From contig NW_025064903.1 of NCBI RefSeq assembly GCF_019112545.1, forward strand, positions 440,944 through 504,943: a stretch of 64,000 nucleotides of DNA. The letters are read 5' to 3'. The translations under genes were made by a program, and so were the position numbers. Position 1 is the first letter of the stretch. Each line of letters opens with the position of its first letter. Under the pieces are notes generated by a model that was given only the letters and a program-made list of their open reading frames with translations, had not been told where the DNA came from and searched no databases. Positions 24,299 through 37,904 of this stretch are shown piece after piece. Source of the DNA: Guyanagaster necrorhizus. Its lineage: Eukaryota > Basidiomycota > Agaricomycetes > Agaricales > Physalacriaceae.

Positions 24299-27200
24299 TT
24301 ACCCCCTCCTTAAGACCATTGTCCTGATGGCTTAATTTAGAGATAATTTATAATCATGTATGGCATCTGCCATGTTTATCTGTTTCTCATTTACCCATTG
24401 GTTAGATTCAGGGCTATAGCCCTTCCAACTAACCAGGTAGTTGACTGTAGTTGTTGAACTGCCACTGTATGTATATACCTTTTGAAGTTGATGATTTAGG
24501 ACTTGATTAATTTCATAGTGTTCTTCATTATCAATCAAGTCAGGAGATGGTGGTGGTGGTCATTTTTGATTTGAGAAGGAGGAAGCAATGAAGGATATAA
24601 GTAGAGATTCATTAAAAATGTCATGAACCTTCCAATTGACTGAGAGATGGAGTTTATAGACTGAGTTGCCAACTTTAGCAATAATAGAAAAAGGGTCTGT
24701 ATACTTGTCAGCAAGTTTCTGTTTTGGTTGAGGGAGATGGAGATTATTCATGTCCAACCAGACTTTGTCATTAACAATATATGTACAGGCAGGAGAGCAG
24801 TGTTTGTCATACTATTTTTTCATAGAGTTGGCTGTCTTTTTAAGAGCAGTGTATGTCTCATCATGAATTTTGGACATAATGAATATAAAATCAGAGGATG
24901 CAGAGGTCATAGTATAAGTGCATTCTGTTTGAGATATGTTTAGATGATGGCCATGGTTAACAAAGAAAGGTGTTCTTCCAGTTGCTAAATGGACTTGGTT
25001 ATTGTGTTGGAATGCCACAAGGGCAAGTCATTTCACCCAGTTGTCTTGTCAATAGTTAATGAATAGCCAGAGATACTTTTCCACTTTTTGATTGACATGT
25101 TCAGTTTATCTATCTGTCTGGGAATGATACACTGTTGACATATTCTGCTGAATGTGAAGCAGTCAATACAAATCATTAAGGAACTTTGAGATGAATTGTA
25201 GCCCTCAATTAGAGATCACAACTTGAGGCATACTGTATTTGGCATATATCTTGTTGCAAAGAATTTTGGCTCATTCTTCAGAGGTTAGTTCTGTCAAACA
25301 AGCAACCAGTATGATTGTCTTTGAGAATCAGTTGATGATGATAATGGCATTATAGCTATTACAATCAGATAATCCAGTTATCATATCCACCAAAATATGA
25401 GTCCATAGTGATTGGAGAATCTCATTTGGGTGGAGTGGTGCTGCTTATAGTTGAGTCATCAATTTTCTTTATTGACATACTTTGCATCCCTTCACATATC
25501 ACTCAATGTCTTAGTAGAGTTTTGGCCACCAGTAGTCTCAGAGTATGAGCTCTTTGGTTTTAGTGATTTTCAGATATTCTGCAGTTGCATGATCATGACA
25601 CATAGCAATGATTTCACCACAGAGTTGTTGATCCCAAGAAATATAGATCTGCCTATTATAGTGGATTAGTCCTACCTCTTTTGTTACTCCACATTCATAG
25701 TTAAGAGATAGAGCAATCCATTGATTCTACTTGCTGCTGTCTCTAATGGTGCTCTTGATCCACTCATGAATCTCTTTCTTAGTTAGCATTATCATTGCCT
25801 GAAAATGTTCAGGCTTCAATAGCACTACCCTTTCATTGTCATCACCTCCTTGATCATGATCAACTTGCTGGCTAAGCAGGTCCATCTTTTTATTGGCAGT
25901 TTATGCTTTATGGTGGAGGGTGTACTCATACTGAGAGAGCTCAGTCACCCAGCATGCTTGTTGTCAATTAAGCTTCTGAGGCAATCAGAAGTATTGTAAG
26001 TTTTGATAATCTGTCCAGACTTTGAAGGTCTGAACTGCACCAATTAGATAGTAATGCCACTCCTTCAGAGTGAGCATTATTGCAAGTAATTCTTTATCAT
26101 ATATCTTGTAGTTTTGTTCAGTTACTGATAAGGCCTTAGAAAGGAAGGCTACTGGTTGCTATTTATCATCCTGTTCTTAGAATAATATGACTATAATAGC
26201 TCCTTCACTTGAGTCAGTCTCTACTCTGAACCTTCCTTTCTGAGTCAAGATTGCAAGAATGACATCTTTAGTAAGTCATTATTTGAGATCATCAAAGGTG
26301 GCTTGCTGTGAAGGCTCCCAATTCCATAGTGCATTATCAGTCAACTGGGTCATTGGATATATGACTTTGCTATAGTCCTGAATAAACTGATGGTAAAAGT
26401 TGATGAACTCAAGAAAGGATTATAGCTCCTTCTTTTTGGCCAGTGTAGGCCATTCTATCACTCTGACTATCTTGATTGGATCCATCCTGATACTTCCTTC
26501 ACTGATGATCACCTCAAGGTATTCTGTCTTTAACACTTCAAATTTGCACTTTTCTGCTTTGAGAAAGAGCTTGTGCTTTCTCATAAGTGTAAGTACTCAG
26601 CAAACAAGTTGCTGATGTTCCATGCAATCCTTTAACATAATAAAGATATCATCCAAATAGATTATAACTTTTCCAGTGGTGATAAGATCTCTGAAAATGT
26701 TATTCATTATCCACTGAAAGGTCACTGGAGAGTTTGTGAGTCCAAAGGACATTACTGTAGGCTTAAAGAGCTTTTGGTTTGTTCAGAAAGCAGCTTTCCA
26801 CTCATCACCTTCCTTGATGTGTACATTATTGTAGTCCCATCAGACATCCAGTTTGGTGTAGTACTTTGCCTCTTGCAGCTTGTCTATTAATTCAGAGATC
26901 AAAGAAAGTGGATAACAATTCTTGATCATTATCTCATTTAGTTTTTGATAGTTTTGAACTGGTTGGAGCTTTCTGTTCTTCTTTTTGACAAAGAAGAATA
27001 GTGATGCCATTAGGAATTTGGAGAGTCTGATCTGTCTGCTTAAGAGGTTTTTATCCAGAAACTTGTCAAGTTCCTGTTACTCATTGTTTCTGAGAGGATA
27101 GGTCTTGCAGTTGAGATTGATGTTGGCATTAGAGATGAGCTTGATAGCATGGTCCCAGAATTTTAGTTCAGAGAGCTCATCAAAGCTCTCTTTTTCAAAA

Positions 27201-27600
27201 AAATATCAGTAATCTCAGGCCCACTTAGAAACTATTTCTTCAAATATCCTCTCTTCCTTCTCTGCATTGGGTTATATCAGATAAGCTAATCATGGCCTAG
27301 AAATATCTTTTTGATTTCTAGATCTATGACAGCTAAATTGATTCTTTCCAAATGATCACCAATAGTGAGTTATAGCTTGATAAACTTGATAATCAAGCTG
27401 GCTTGATTTTTGGTTCCATCAGCATTGTACACCAGGATTGGGGCCATAGTGGCCTTGGTACAGAGTTTGTGCTTATTGACAAAAGCATAGTTGATAGAGC
27501 TGCCAATGCAGCCACTGTTGATCAGGGCTGTCATCATATGTATAGACTGATTGATAAGCATCTTAATTTGGGCTTTGGAGGTTAAATCCCACTCTGAGGT
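24299..27600 (-). pseudogene. Chromovirus B pol with chromodomain
   Basis: A chromodomain at 24538-24332 is almost open (YLVSWKGYSPESNQWVNE). Chromodomains bind methylated histone H3 tails and steer integration into heterochromatin, which fits the nested location. Integrase, RNase H and reverse transcriptase follow to about 27080, with a kept YLDD at 26648-26659. The protease near 27540-27370 has ALINSGCIGSSINYAF: the catalytic Asp is Asn. Stops are frequent. The layout equals elements A, C and G. Confidence 0.8.
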
Positions 27601-30600
27601 CTTTGTTTGTCAAATATACCTCTGGAGTCCATGGAGTTTGTTGAGCCACTCTAAAGCTCAGCATCATTCTGCTTGCTACATTTCTTCCACTATCTCATCT
27701 ATCACTTTCTTGACCCTTATTTTGTGTACCTAATTCTTGAGCATGATCTTAGCTTTCTCTTTGGTCCTAGCATTCTTAATAGCCCTTCAGGTCCATTCAT
27801 TATCAAATGGCTTAAGCTATTTGGTGGAGATCTCTTCTCTTGTTTGGCCTATAGATATTTGAGTTTTCTCTTTTGGTGGTCCTTCTGGTGTGTGTGTAAG
27901 AGTCAAAAAAAAGAGTATATTTGAATGTACAGATAAGTTAAATATATTTGTATCTACAGAAGCATTATTAGTCTATCCCACAGCTACTGATGACACATTG
28001 TTCTGTTTGGCTGATTCAGTAAGACTATTTACTGGTTGGCTCTATCTTTTACCTTCTCTATCTTTATCTTCTTGCTAAGCTCTTTGTCTTCTTTCTGTAG
28101 CTTAGTGATCTGAGCTTGTATATCTTCACATGTGTGTTTTTTCTTCAGATAATCTCATGACATGTGACTCTTCTGACCACAATTGAAGCACTTCCCCTCC
28201 TTCTTGAGGCAGTCAATGTCTATTGGTTTTCTAGTTTCAGTATATGTGGTATCAGTTCTGGTCTTCTGGATCTCATAGAATGTGTTAGTCATTGTTGTTT
28301 CTGTTTTAGTAGTACCAGTTTGGTTGCTTGGCTTTAAATTTGAAGTTGGAGGCTGGTTTCGTTTCTGATAATTCTGCAGGTTTGACTGTTCCACCTTCTG
28401 TGGCTGTCTTTCCTTATACATCTTAATGACTCATTCCTTTTAGAAGTCATATCCTTTCAGGATATTTATTCTGATGTCTGATATCATTTTGATGTAGGAT
28501 GATGGAGCATCCTGCTTGAGTGCTTCAATCATCTGCTCATTGTTGTCAATGTTATCATGAATTTCAGCAAGTTTCACAAGTCTTTCTAGCTTATCAAAGT
28601 ATTCAGTAGCTGACTTGTTATCTATCTTATACTCCTTGATCTTTGACTTGTGCACTTCTTGCACTGCAGGGTCAATAAACTTGTCAGTAAGCATTTGCTT
28701 AAAGACCAGCTATAAGGGCAATCAATAGTGCTATCATGTGGTGGAGAAGAAGTTGGAGGAGATTAAAATCCACCATGTCTTGGCTTTGTCCTTGAGATAT
28801 GAGAAGGCAAAGGTGACCTGGTTTATATTGGTCTCAAGAAAGGCAATGTATATCTCAAAGTATTGTTTACAATCAATAAAGAAGTGGTCAATATTGTCAG
28901 AAGTGCTCTTAAAAGAGTGGGATTTCCTAAGAAGGTCAGAGCAGCATTATAGGACAGTGGCATTTTTGGGCAATATCTCCATTGGATTTGGTCACTGATC
29001 AAAGGGTGGTTATCACCATTCAGTTGATGGTCTGGAAAATGAATAGAGAGAGCCATTGTCTGTGATAGGACTTCCCATAGGCACTGCTTTCTTTTGCACA
29101 ATCACCCTATTTTATATGGTGAACCCAAGTCAGATGGCTTCAGAGTTGTCCTTGACTAGTTTCTTGCCACCTCCTTCAGCTTCATCAGATAGAGGCTGAG
29201 CTCTGAGGAGTCAGCTTCTTTTGCTGGTCTAAGGATTTCAGAATCTGATATTCTGAGGGATTGGCCTAGATCAGCTATAGGTGAGCCAGGTTGCCATTGT
29301 TTGGGTGGATAGTGATGAGTACAAGTATCAACTATCCATAGTTCAGATGGATGATGCTATATATATGGCTTGTCTCAGTTCTGTAGATAGTGTTCATAGC
29401 ATCAGTTGAATATCAAACTTAGACTTGTACTTTGGCAAGTCATTAAGTTGATCTTTAGGGTGTCTCCTGTTATAAGTGAGAATAGCATGTTTGGTGGTGG
29501 AATATTGTAAAATATCCTGCCATTCAGTATCATCCATGTATGTATACTTCTATCCTATATTGGATGCCAATCATTTGGTGTCCTTCCATAGAAATGTGAC
29601 CCTCTCATTATATAGCTCTAGATATTCCTTCTCTCTGCTTTGTTGAACTTCTGCCACCAGTGCTTCTTTGTCTGTATCTTTCTCAGCATACTCCCACTTC
29701 TATCTAGAGAGAATATCCTGGTTCTGCTCCTCATCATTCTCATCCTCATCACTCTCCTTGACCTCAATGTTCTCGATAGGGTAGTTGTTGTGCAGATCAT
29801 AAGTGAGAGAGATCAGAGGCTGGATCATTGATGGGGAGCTGGTTGTTATTATTCTAGTTGCTGAGACTAGACTAAGCAGAAGACTGCTCAACAGATCCTG
29901 CACTAAGTTGATGTTGCTCTAGTGGCTGCCTTGTGCTCTGCTCTCCTCCAATTCTTGGCAATATCTGCAGAAATTTCAATAGAATCAGAGATTGAGGAAG
30001 AGAGCAGCAATTCTTTCTCTAAGGAATCTTTGGAGTTCTCAGTCAGAGACATGAGCATTGAGAGAGACTCAAAGCCCATAGATTTCAAGTATGGAGTTGG
30101 TATGAGAGAGAATGATATTGGTGTCAGAAATGCTGATAGTGGGGCTAGACTCTTGGATATCTCAGATAGGAAAATTATTGCACCATCTGGCTTCACTAGC
30201 AGTAATAGCTTCAGCCGACTCTGCTCATGAGTTGGTACTAGCAGAGGTACTGGGCTCTCTGAATAGGGAGCTGGGGGTATCTGTTTATAGTCTATACTAG
30301 CTGAGATTCTCTGAGTCTCAGATGGCTGCTTTAAGCTCTTGCTGTCTCTGCCTAAACTGGTGGTTATATTGCTCCTCATCATAGAGGTCCTGTCATTGTG
30401 CAAGCTCAGTCTTAGCCCAATTGAGGTCTTCTTACTCTTCTGCTGCCTGAATTTCTTTCTCAGTAAAGTTCTGAGCATATCTGTTGATTTCATCTTTGAC
30501 TGTTAGTCTCTAGGATGTATATCCTCTTTCTGGATCCATGTCCTCATGCTGAAATGAGGTTGGGTTGGACTCCAGGATTGCATATAAAGAGTCATGTCTG

Positions 30601-30775
30601 GAGTTTGTGGGCAAAATAAGTCAGAGTCCTAGAGCCATCTGAGCAGCATCAATGGAGTCCCAAGCACAGTCTCCAATCTCATGCTCTGGCAGAGTGGTGA
30701 AAGAGTTAGGGGATGACTTGTAGTCATCAAAGAAATTGTAGAGGATTCACCTGCTCTAGACTATTTCTTTGACCA
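27601..30775 (-). pseudogene. Chromovirus B gag, 5' truncated
   Basis: The zinc knuckle near 28190-28150 reads CFNCGQKSHMS-stop-DY: its last Cys is now Tyr. The gag domain lies at 28694-28440 (DKFIDPAVQEVHKSKIKEYK, YFDKLERLVKLAEIHD). Further upstream are a hydrophobic-looking segment and a Ser/Leu-rich N-terminal part with a 196-codon open run (30493-29903). Similarity to G appears to end near 30775, about 400 bp before the place where a 5' LTR would be expected. The junction with E was therefore made by deletion or recombination. No 5' LTR of B is present. Confidence 0.65.
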
Positions 30776-31823
30776 TTTTCTTTGTTATCTTATCTTGCTT
30801 TTACCTTTCTTTGTCTATACAGTATTTACTTGTCACTATTAGTTAGCCTACCTCTTTCTTTCAATATTTTACATTGTCTTTGCTAGTTACTTTTATTTTA
30901 TTATATGCCACTCTACAAATAGTATAAGTATGTAGCTACTTGATACCAATAGACAATCTATCTTCCTCTATCTTCTCTGGTGTCTATCCAGGTCTTAAAG
31001 TATAATAGTCAAGCCTTTACTTACATCTGAAGCTCACTGCAATCTGAACAGCTATTTACCTATAGACCCTTGACATATCCACTATATTATCAACAGTCAG
31101 TCCTCCTTCTATCCATTATCATGCTTGAGATACAAATCTCACCACTCCAGTAGATGACCCAGAGTGTCTTTTATGCATCACTTGCACATATGTACAGCCA
31201 GCAACTGCTAAAGTGGTGGGCACCCTCTTTGTCCTTCCAGCCAGACTACAGCATCTTTGTTTTACTGATGCATCTGCCTTTCTCTCAGTATCACTGCTGC
31301 TGGTAATTCCACCTGCTGCTCCTACTGCCACTACTATGACCACACCTGTTACTGCCACTGCACCCACTGCTACTGCTGCCTCTGCTCCTGTCATGCATAT
31401 ACCTTCTGGGATTGGCACAATGCCAGCACCACATTCCAAAGAGGCTTTCAGATTCTCATCACTGGATCTTGATGAGCTAGACAACTTCTTGGATGAATTT
31501 GATCACCTTGCAAAGCTGTATGCCCTTACAGACAATGAATGCATTCATGCAATCCTATGTTATACTGATTCAGAAGCTAAATACCTATGGAAAACATCTG
31601 GTGGCTATGACAATGAGTTGGCTAAATGTAACTGGTGTATATTCAAAGCTGATCTTACTAAGAAATTCTACATCTCCTGACAGCATAAACACTCCCTATA
31701 TGAGTTTCAGAATCTTGCCAAGAAATGGCACTGCCACAAGATATCTAAAATCAAGGATCTGGAGCACTACTACTACCAGTTCAAACCTATAGCCAAAGCT
31801 TTGTGCAAGAAGGGAGTCATAGC
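30776..31823 (+). pseudogene. Gypsy element E: leader and gag N-terminal part
   Basis: An AT-rich stretch (30776-31130) may be part of the LTR or leader. Next comes a Thr/Ala-rich N-terminus. A gag domain follows from about 31430 with AFRFSSLDLDELDNFLDEFD, DSEAKYLWKTSGGYDNE and FKADLTKKFY. This is the gag of a non-chromodomain basidiomycete gypsy type. It is interrupted at 31824 by the LTR of C. The reverse transcriptase after 62918 probably belongs to the same element or family. Confidence 0.6.
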
Positions 31824-32356
31824 TGTTATGATTTTTCCTATTTTCTTTTTTCTTTTTCTTGATTTATTCAGAATTGATCCCTATTTCTGCTTAGTCAGGG
31901 TGCTTAGATCTGGTGCTTAGAATTGTGAGAATGCTTAGTCATCAGCACCACCCTGATTCTGGTTGCTGCTATGAAATCATGCAGCAGCACAATGACAGAA
32001 AAGTCTCTTTTATCTTTGTGCAGCAGTAACAGCAGCAACAGCACAACAGCAGGACAATACTTTTTGTAGGTATCTTAGTAATGCTAGATAAAATGCTATA
32101 CAGCACCAGCAAAGACAATTAGGTAGTTATATTTTTGAAACGATAAGGATTTAGTATTTAAGTAGCATAGCTCTCACTGTAGTAACTCCAGCTTTAAGCT
32201 AAAGTTTATTCTCTATCATCTTATCTCAAGTGACTTGTAACTGCTTTTATCACACAATGCCAACAGCACATCAGTGGACTCTGATAGTATAACCTGAAGT
32301 GCAAGATTCTATCAGTTTATCATATGTTATTGATCATATGGAATTTAGGCTTAACA
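31824..32356 (+). repeat. Chromovirus C 5' LTR
   Basis: The LTR begins TGTTATGATTTTTCC and ends GGCTTAACA (533 bp). TATTTAA at 32155-32161 precedes AGCTTTAAGCTAA (32190-32202) by 35 nt. The complementary site lies just downstream at 32358-32370. The start resembles the LTR of F. Confidence 0.8.
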
Positions 32357-35300
32357 ATTAGCTTGAAGCTTCTGGCTTCTCTTTCTCAAGCCCAATTGTG
32401 CTGAAAAACTGAATGCCCCCTGTGCTTAACCTTTCTGACCCAAACTTCACTCATGAATTCTTTAAACTCTTGGCTTCTATCATAGAAATCTTGATCAGTC
32501 TCTTGGTGATCATACAGCTGTGCTATGGATGCCAATTGATCATTGCTTGGACAATCAGGCACTATCAAGAATTTCAATGCATTTGAACTATCCTCCACAA
32601 TGTCACACCAGACCTCCCCCTCTATGACATCTCTGCCTCTGCCTGACAGTCCTTCTGACCTCTGGAAGGAAATGACCCTGAAACTGTCTCTGAGAGCTCA
32701 ACTGAAGGGCATTCTAGGGAAGAGGAGCAGCAGCAGCAGCAGCAGCAGTGCATCTATCTCTTGTGACCCCTATTGGCAGTTGTCTGAGATTCTGAAAACC
32801 CTTGGGCTACAGAGTTTTGACAATCCAGATCTGATACCCCTATCCCATCCTCTGAGCACAGCATCACAACAAAAATAATAATTTCCATTTCTGAAAGAGG
32901 CATTGGCCATTGTGCCAGAGACTCTCTTGATGCTATACAAATAGCTCAAGGAACCAGAAATACCAGAGGCTCTAGGTCCCAACACACTATGGCAGCATAA
33001 AGCAGAAGCATTGATCACAGATCTGGGGCTGATACTGACCCCTATTTCAATGATGACAGCAACAAGTGCCAATACTGGCAAGCCACTGCCAGAGAAGCTG
33101 ACCGGTTAGAGCACTGCACAGTTAGCAGTAATACTAGCTGAACAGAAAGTGTATGAGAGGTACTAAGAATGACACAACCAGCCTATGATGTTGACTCAGT
33201 CCTCTCCCAAGAGGACCAAGTTCAACATGCCAGTAATATTTCTGAGTACCTCCAGGAGCAGGCACAGATCAACAATGAGATCATGAGAGAGAATGCTCTC
33301 TTTGGGTGGTATCTCCAAGTATAGGCAGCAGAGGAGCAGAGAAGGAATGCCAGGAGTAACAGAACCAGTATGCTTGTTGGTACTATCACCAACAGTGTAT
33401 CTGACTCTCCATTCTGGAAATCTACCACTCTCACCACTGAGTCTGACCCTTGGACAGGACCCACTGAAGAAGTCAACCATGCAGACAAGATCCACTAGGA
33501 GGCAGTGCTCAGTCTTGACAATGACTGCCCACTATCTTACAGGACTGACACCATTGCAGAAACTAATGATATTCTCATCCAGAGAAATGGGATATCAGCA
33601 GACTGAGGAACCATCAGGAGAGATGATGAGGGCATTGACTCTACAGATGACATTCAGAGATTCCTCAACAGGAACTTTGCTGCCCTTTTCCTCAACCCAC
33701 AATTCTATCAAAACTTCCATCAGTATTGCAGAGCAATGATGGTGGCAACAGCATAAGCAGATGCTGAGGAGCAACAGAGGCAGCCCAAGTGGCAGCCTAC
33801 TTCTTGACTCAGACCTGATGATGCTAGACTCAGCATGCAGCTCCAGTATAGCCATCCTAGAAGTCTACAACTCATATGACAATTCTCTCCTCAAGAGAAA
33901 CATGGGCAGTGAGACTACCAGTGGAGATGCAGACAACAAAGGGGAGAAGGATTGCGATGAGGAAGTCAAGAATCCTCCAACTGACTGGATCAGTTTATGA
34001 AATATACAGACACATGAAGAGAAGCAGAAAGAATTGGTGCAGAAGACACACCAGAAAGACTTTATGAAGTTGTATTGGGATGGTACAACTATATTATGGA
34101 TGGATGACACTTGGTTAGTGTTGTCCATGGGATAAAGGTATACTGCCACTGATTATATCAAGCATGTGAAAATTTTGCAATATGTAGCCACTGAGCAGGC
34201 TATTTTTACTTATAATAAAAGATATTTAAAGCATCAGATACAGGTGTTATCGCTGTACAGGCCTAAGTATAGCACAATGCTAAAACCTTAAATACTGAGT
34301 GTTGTGCTGAGCAAGCCAATTAACATGACACCATCAATCTGAACAATGTCATCAAGATATTCATTTGCCACTTCAGCCATCTGAAGCATGGCATCTCAGC
34401 TTTCCTGAAGCTGACCCCAACCAAGCAGCCATTATCTGAACCCTTGGAAGCTGCTGATTTAGCAACTATTTGCTGGACAACTGCCATCAGATGAAGCCAA
34501 AGGCAGTAGAGAAAAGGCATTCAAAGAGCCTCTTCTCACGAAAGATGACTCTGTGGCAATCACTCAGGGCTGGACTATCAAGAATGGGCAGATCATGCAA
34601 AAAGAAGCACCACTGCCAGAAAGTCCCATTGCCAATGATAGCTTCTTTCATTCATTCCCAAGACCTCTGAGCAGCTAAGCAGGACCACCTTCTGGTGGAC
34701 TTCCAAACCTAATACTCACTCTCAATGTCAGCACTCAAATTCTTTAGATCAAACCAACCCTTGTATCCAAGCCCAATCCCTTTTAAGGAGCATCTGATGA
34801 TATTGATCAATTTCTGGTTGACTGTGATCAATACTTCCAGGTATTTGCAGTGACCCACATGGCAGATAAGGCAAAAACATGATGAGTTCTTATTTCTCCC
34901 ACATTCTGGTCCACCATTAGGGCTCATCATTGATACCTTTCATGGCTGATCTTTAAACAGATGATCAATGACAAGTTCACTGATCCAGGAGTACAAGAAG
35001 TCCACAAGCAGAAGATGAAGGACTTCAAGATGGGAGACAAACTGGCTACTAACTACTTTGACAAATTAGAATGACTTGGCAGGCTGGCAGGAGTCTGGGA
35101 TGATACAGCTGATACTGGCAGAATGGTCAAATATATGAAGATGGGAGCCTCGACCTTCTATCTCAAAATCATCTCTGATATCAGCTATAGTATTCCAGTC
35201 AGATACAATGAATGGAAGGTGTGAATCATCATGATGTATCAGAAATGACAATAACAAAAAGTGGAATTGTCTACTCTAGCATGAGGAGGACAGAGACATC

Positions 35301-35530
35301 AGAGACAGAGCATGAAGCCCTTCATCTCCAATATGACCACACCTGCTAAGCCTAGAGGCTCAGCCTCAACTTCCTCATTTGGTGAGAAGCAAACTGGTAC
35401 AGGCACAATATATACCAAAATGGGTCAACTGATAGATGTGGATCATCTTAAGAAAGGAGGGAAGTGTTTTAATTGTGGCCAGAAGAGCCACATAGCATGA
35501 AACTGTCCCTAGAAGAATAAATGCACCTGA
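32357..35530 (+). pseudogene. Chromovirus C gag, decayed
   Basis: After the primer site the leader matches that of G. The N-terminal gag part is Ser/Pro-rich and holds an AGC repeat near 32724-32749 that encodes serines. The gag domain lies around 34770-35230 (FTDPGVQEVHKQKMKDFKMG, YFDKLE). The zinc knuckle CFNCGQKSHIA-stop-NC at 35465-35506 keeps C-x2-C-x4-H-x4-C, but its Arg codon is now TGA. The frame has many stops and at least several frameshifts. Confidence 0.75.
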
Positions 35531-37904
35531 GAAGACATACAGGCACAGATCACTGAGTTAATGAAGGAAGATGAAGATCTCAGGTCCAATGACAAACCCA
35601 AGGAGGTAAAAGGTATGGCCAAGCAGTGAGCAATTCCACTAGCTTGACCAAATTTTCAAAGAGTGGACTGTCATCTCCAGTTATTGAATAGACTGACTTT
35701 TTCTCTATAGTTCTACCACCTATGTCTAAACTATGTGTGCATTTGAATATATCTGACAGTATCACTCATTCATTGAAATCACCTCAGAAGTTGAAACTGG
35801 AAACTCAACTGCTGACATATGGCTGAACAGGGGCAGAGAGCCCCCAAAAAGATAAGTCATCACTAAAAGTTCATCAAACTGACAAGTCAAAAGGAACTCA
35901 ACTACCTATAGGCCAAACTGAAGCAGAGAGCTCCATTGGTTGGCTAAAACCATTCAACATCAAATGGACTTAGCAAGCCATCAAGGATGCAAAGGATGAA
36001 GCAACAGCAAAGATTGTACTCAAGAATTGGGTATATAAGACCTGAGCTGAGGAGGTGATCAATGACATGATCACTGGGATGAAAGAAGCAGAACAGTGCT
36101 GAGCCCTGGAATGGCTCGACAAACTATATAAACCATGAAAGTTTATCTGATGATCTAAGACTTTGGGCCAAGACCTATTGGCCAAAGCTCAAATCAAGAC
36201 CCTTATATCTTGAAGCACTCATATGGTCACTGCACTAATTGACAGTGAGTGCACTGGAAGTTCAATCAACTATGCTTTTGTCACTAAGCACAATCTCTCT
36301 ACTTGAGCTATGGCAGCCCCAATTTCTATCTATAATGCAGATGGGACAAAGAACCAAGCCCATTTAATTACTGAATATGTGGAGCTGAGGCTCACTATCA
36401 GAGATCATTCAGAATAGATCAACTTGGCAGTAACTGACTTAGAAACCAAAGAAATATTTCTTGGTCATGATTGGCTGATTCAACATAATCTACTGATCAA
36501 CTGGAAGACTGGCTGCATCATTTTCATCAGATGTTATTGTTAGAAAATTCTATTCGAACTACTGGATGAAGACTCTGAGGATCAGTGAGACAAAGAGATA
36601 GAAGATAGTGAAATGATTCTTGCTGTTGACCTACAAAGAGCTATTCACATTTGGGCTATCCATCATGCAAATGATCTAGCAGCAAAAGCCAATGCTGATA
36701 AGGAGGAAAAAACATTCAAGAAGATGGTATCTGAATGGTATGGGACTTTTGAGACTTATTCGATAAGAAAAGTTTTGATGAATTACCTGATCTAAAGCCC
36801 TGGGACCATGCTATAGAATTAATCTCTAATGCAAACACCAACTTGAACTGCAAGTGCTATCCACTTAGCAACTATAAACAACAAGAACTAGATAAGTTTT
36901 TTAATGAAAACTTATCTAGTGGAAGGATTCAGCCATCAAAGTCTCTGATAGTCTCTCTCTTCTTCTTCATCAAGAAGAAGAATGAAAAACTCCAACCAGT
37001 GCAAGATTATCAGAAGCTCAACAAAATGATGATCAAAAATTATTACCTGCTTCCTTTAATTTCAGAATTGATGGACAAACTCTGAGGTGCCAAATACTAC
37101 ACCAAGTTGGATGTCTAATGGAGATATAATAATATCCACATCAAAGAAGGTGATAAATGGAAGGCTGCTTTTTGAACTAACTGTAGTTTGTTCAAATTAA
37201 TGGTTATGTTCTTTGGACTTATAAATTCACTGGCAACCTTCTAGTGGATGATGAATGACATCTTCAAAGATCTCATTGCCATGAGGAAGGTCACGATCTA
37301 CTTGGATGACATCCTAATCATGTCCAAAACCAAGGAGGAACATTGGCAATTAGTATGACAGGTACTAGCCTTGATGAGGAAACACTGATTTTTTCTCAAG
37401 GCTGAGAAGTGTGAATTTGAGGTGTTGGAAACTGAATACTTCAGAGTCATTATCAGTGAAGGAAGCATCAGAATGGACCCCATCAAAGTGGCAGGAGTAA
37501 CCAAATAGCTGAAACCAACCAAGAAGAAGGAACTACAGTTGTTTTTCAGCTTTACCAACTTTTACCATCAGTTTATCAGAGACTATAGCAAGATAGTCAG
37601 ACTCATGATGCAATTGACTGGAAATGTGCTATGGACTTGGAGACTATCACAGCAATCAGTGTTTAATGACCTTAAATGCTGATTGGCTGAGGATGTTATC
37701 CTAGTAATTCCAACTCAGGATGGAAAATTTCAAGTGGAAGCAGACTCAAGTGAGGGTGCCATTAGGGCTGTCCTCTCTCAGGAACAGGATGGGAAATGGT
37801 GACCAGTCACATTCCTTTTAAAGACACTCACAGTCACAGAGCACAACTATGAGATTTATGACAAGGAACTCCTTGCTATAATGCTCACTCTTACTGAATG
37901 GTGG
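35531..37904 (+). pseudogene. Chromovirus C protease, reverse transcriptase and partial RNase H
   Basis: The protease starts near 36230 with ALIDSECTGSSINYAF. It is the only chromoviral protease here that keeps the Asp codon (36241-36243), though the following Gly is Glu. IYNADGTKNQAH and IFLGHDWLIQHN follow. Reverse transcriptase (about 36840-37350) keeps YLDD at 37299-37310. RNase H reads FQVEADSSEGAI and NYEIYDKELLAIML, then stops at EW where the LTR of D begins at 37905. Integrase, chromodomain and 3' LTR are missing. Confidence 0.8.

Noticed and set aside
29903..30493. 196-codon open frame as an independent gene
   Set aside because: It lies in the N-terminal gag region of chromovirus B, on the same strand as its pol; similar low-complexity regions occur in C, F and G.
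31119..31484. Minus-strand open frame over E gag
   Set aside because: It is the complement of the Thr/Ala-rich gag N-terminus and has no supporting splice or start context.
32724..32749. AGC repeat as a functional satellite
   Set aside because: It is a short serine-coding microsatellite within C gag, of no clear wider meaning.
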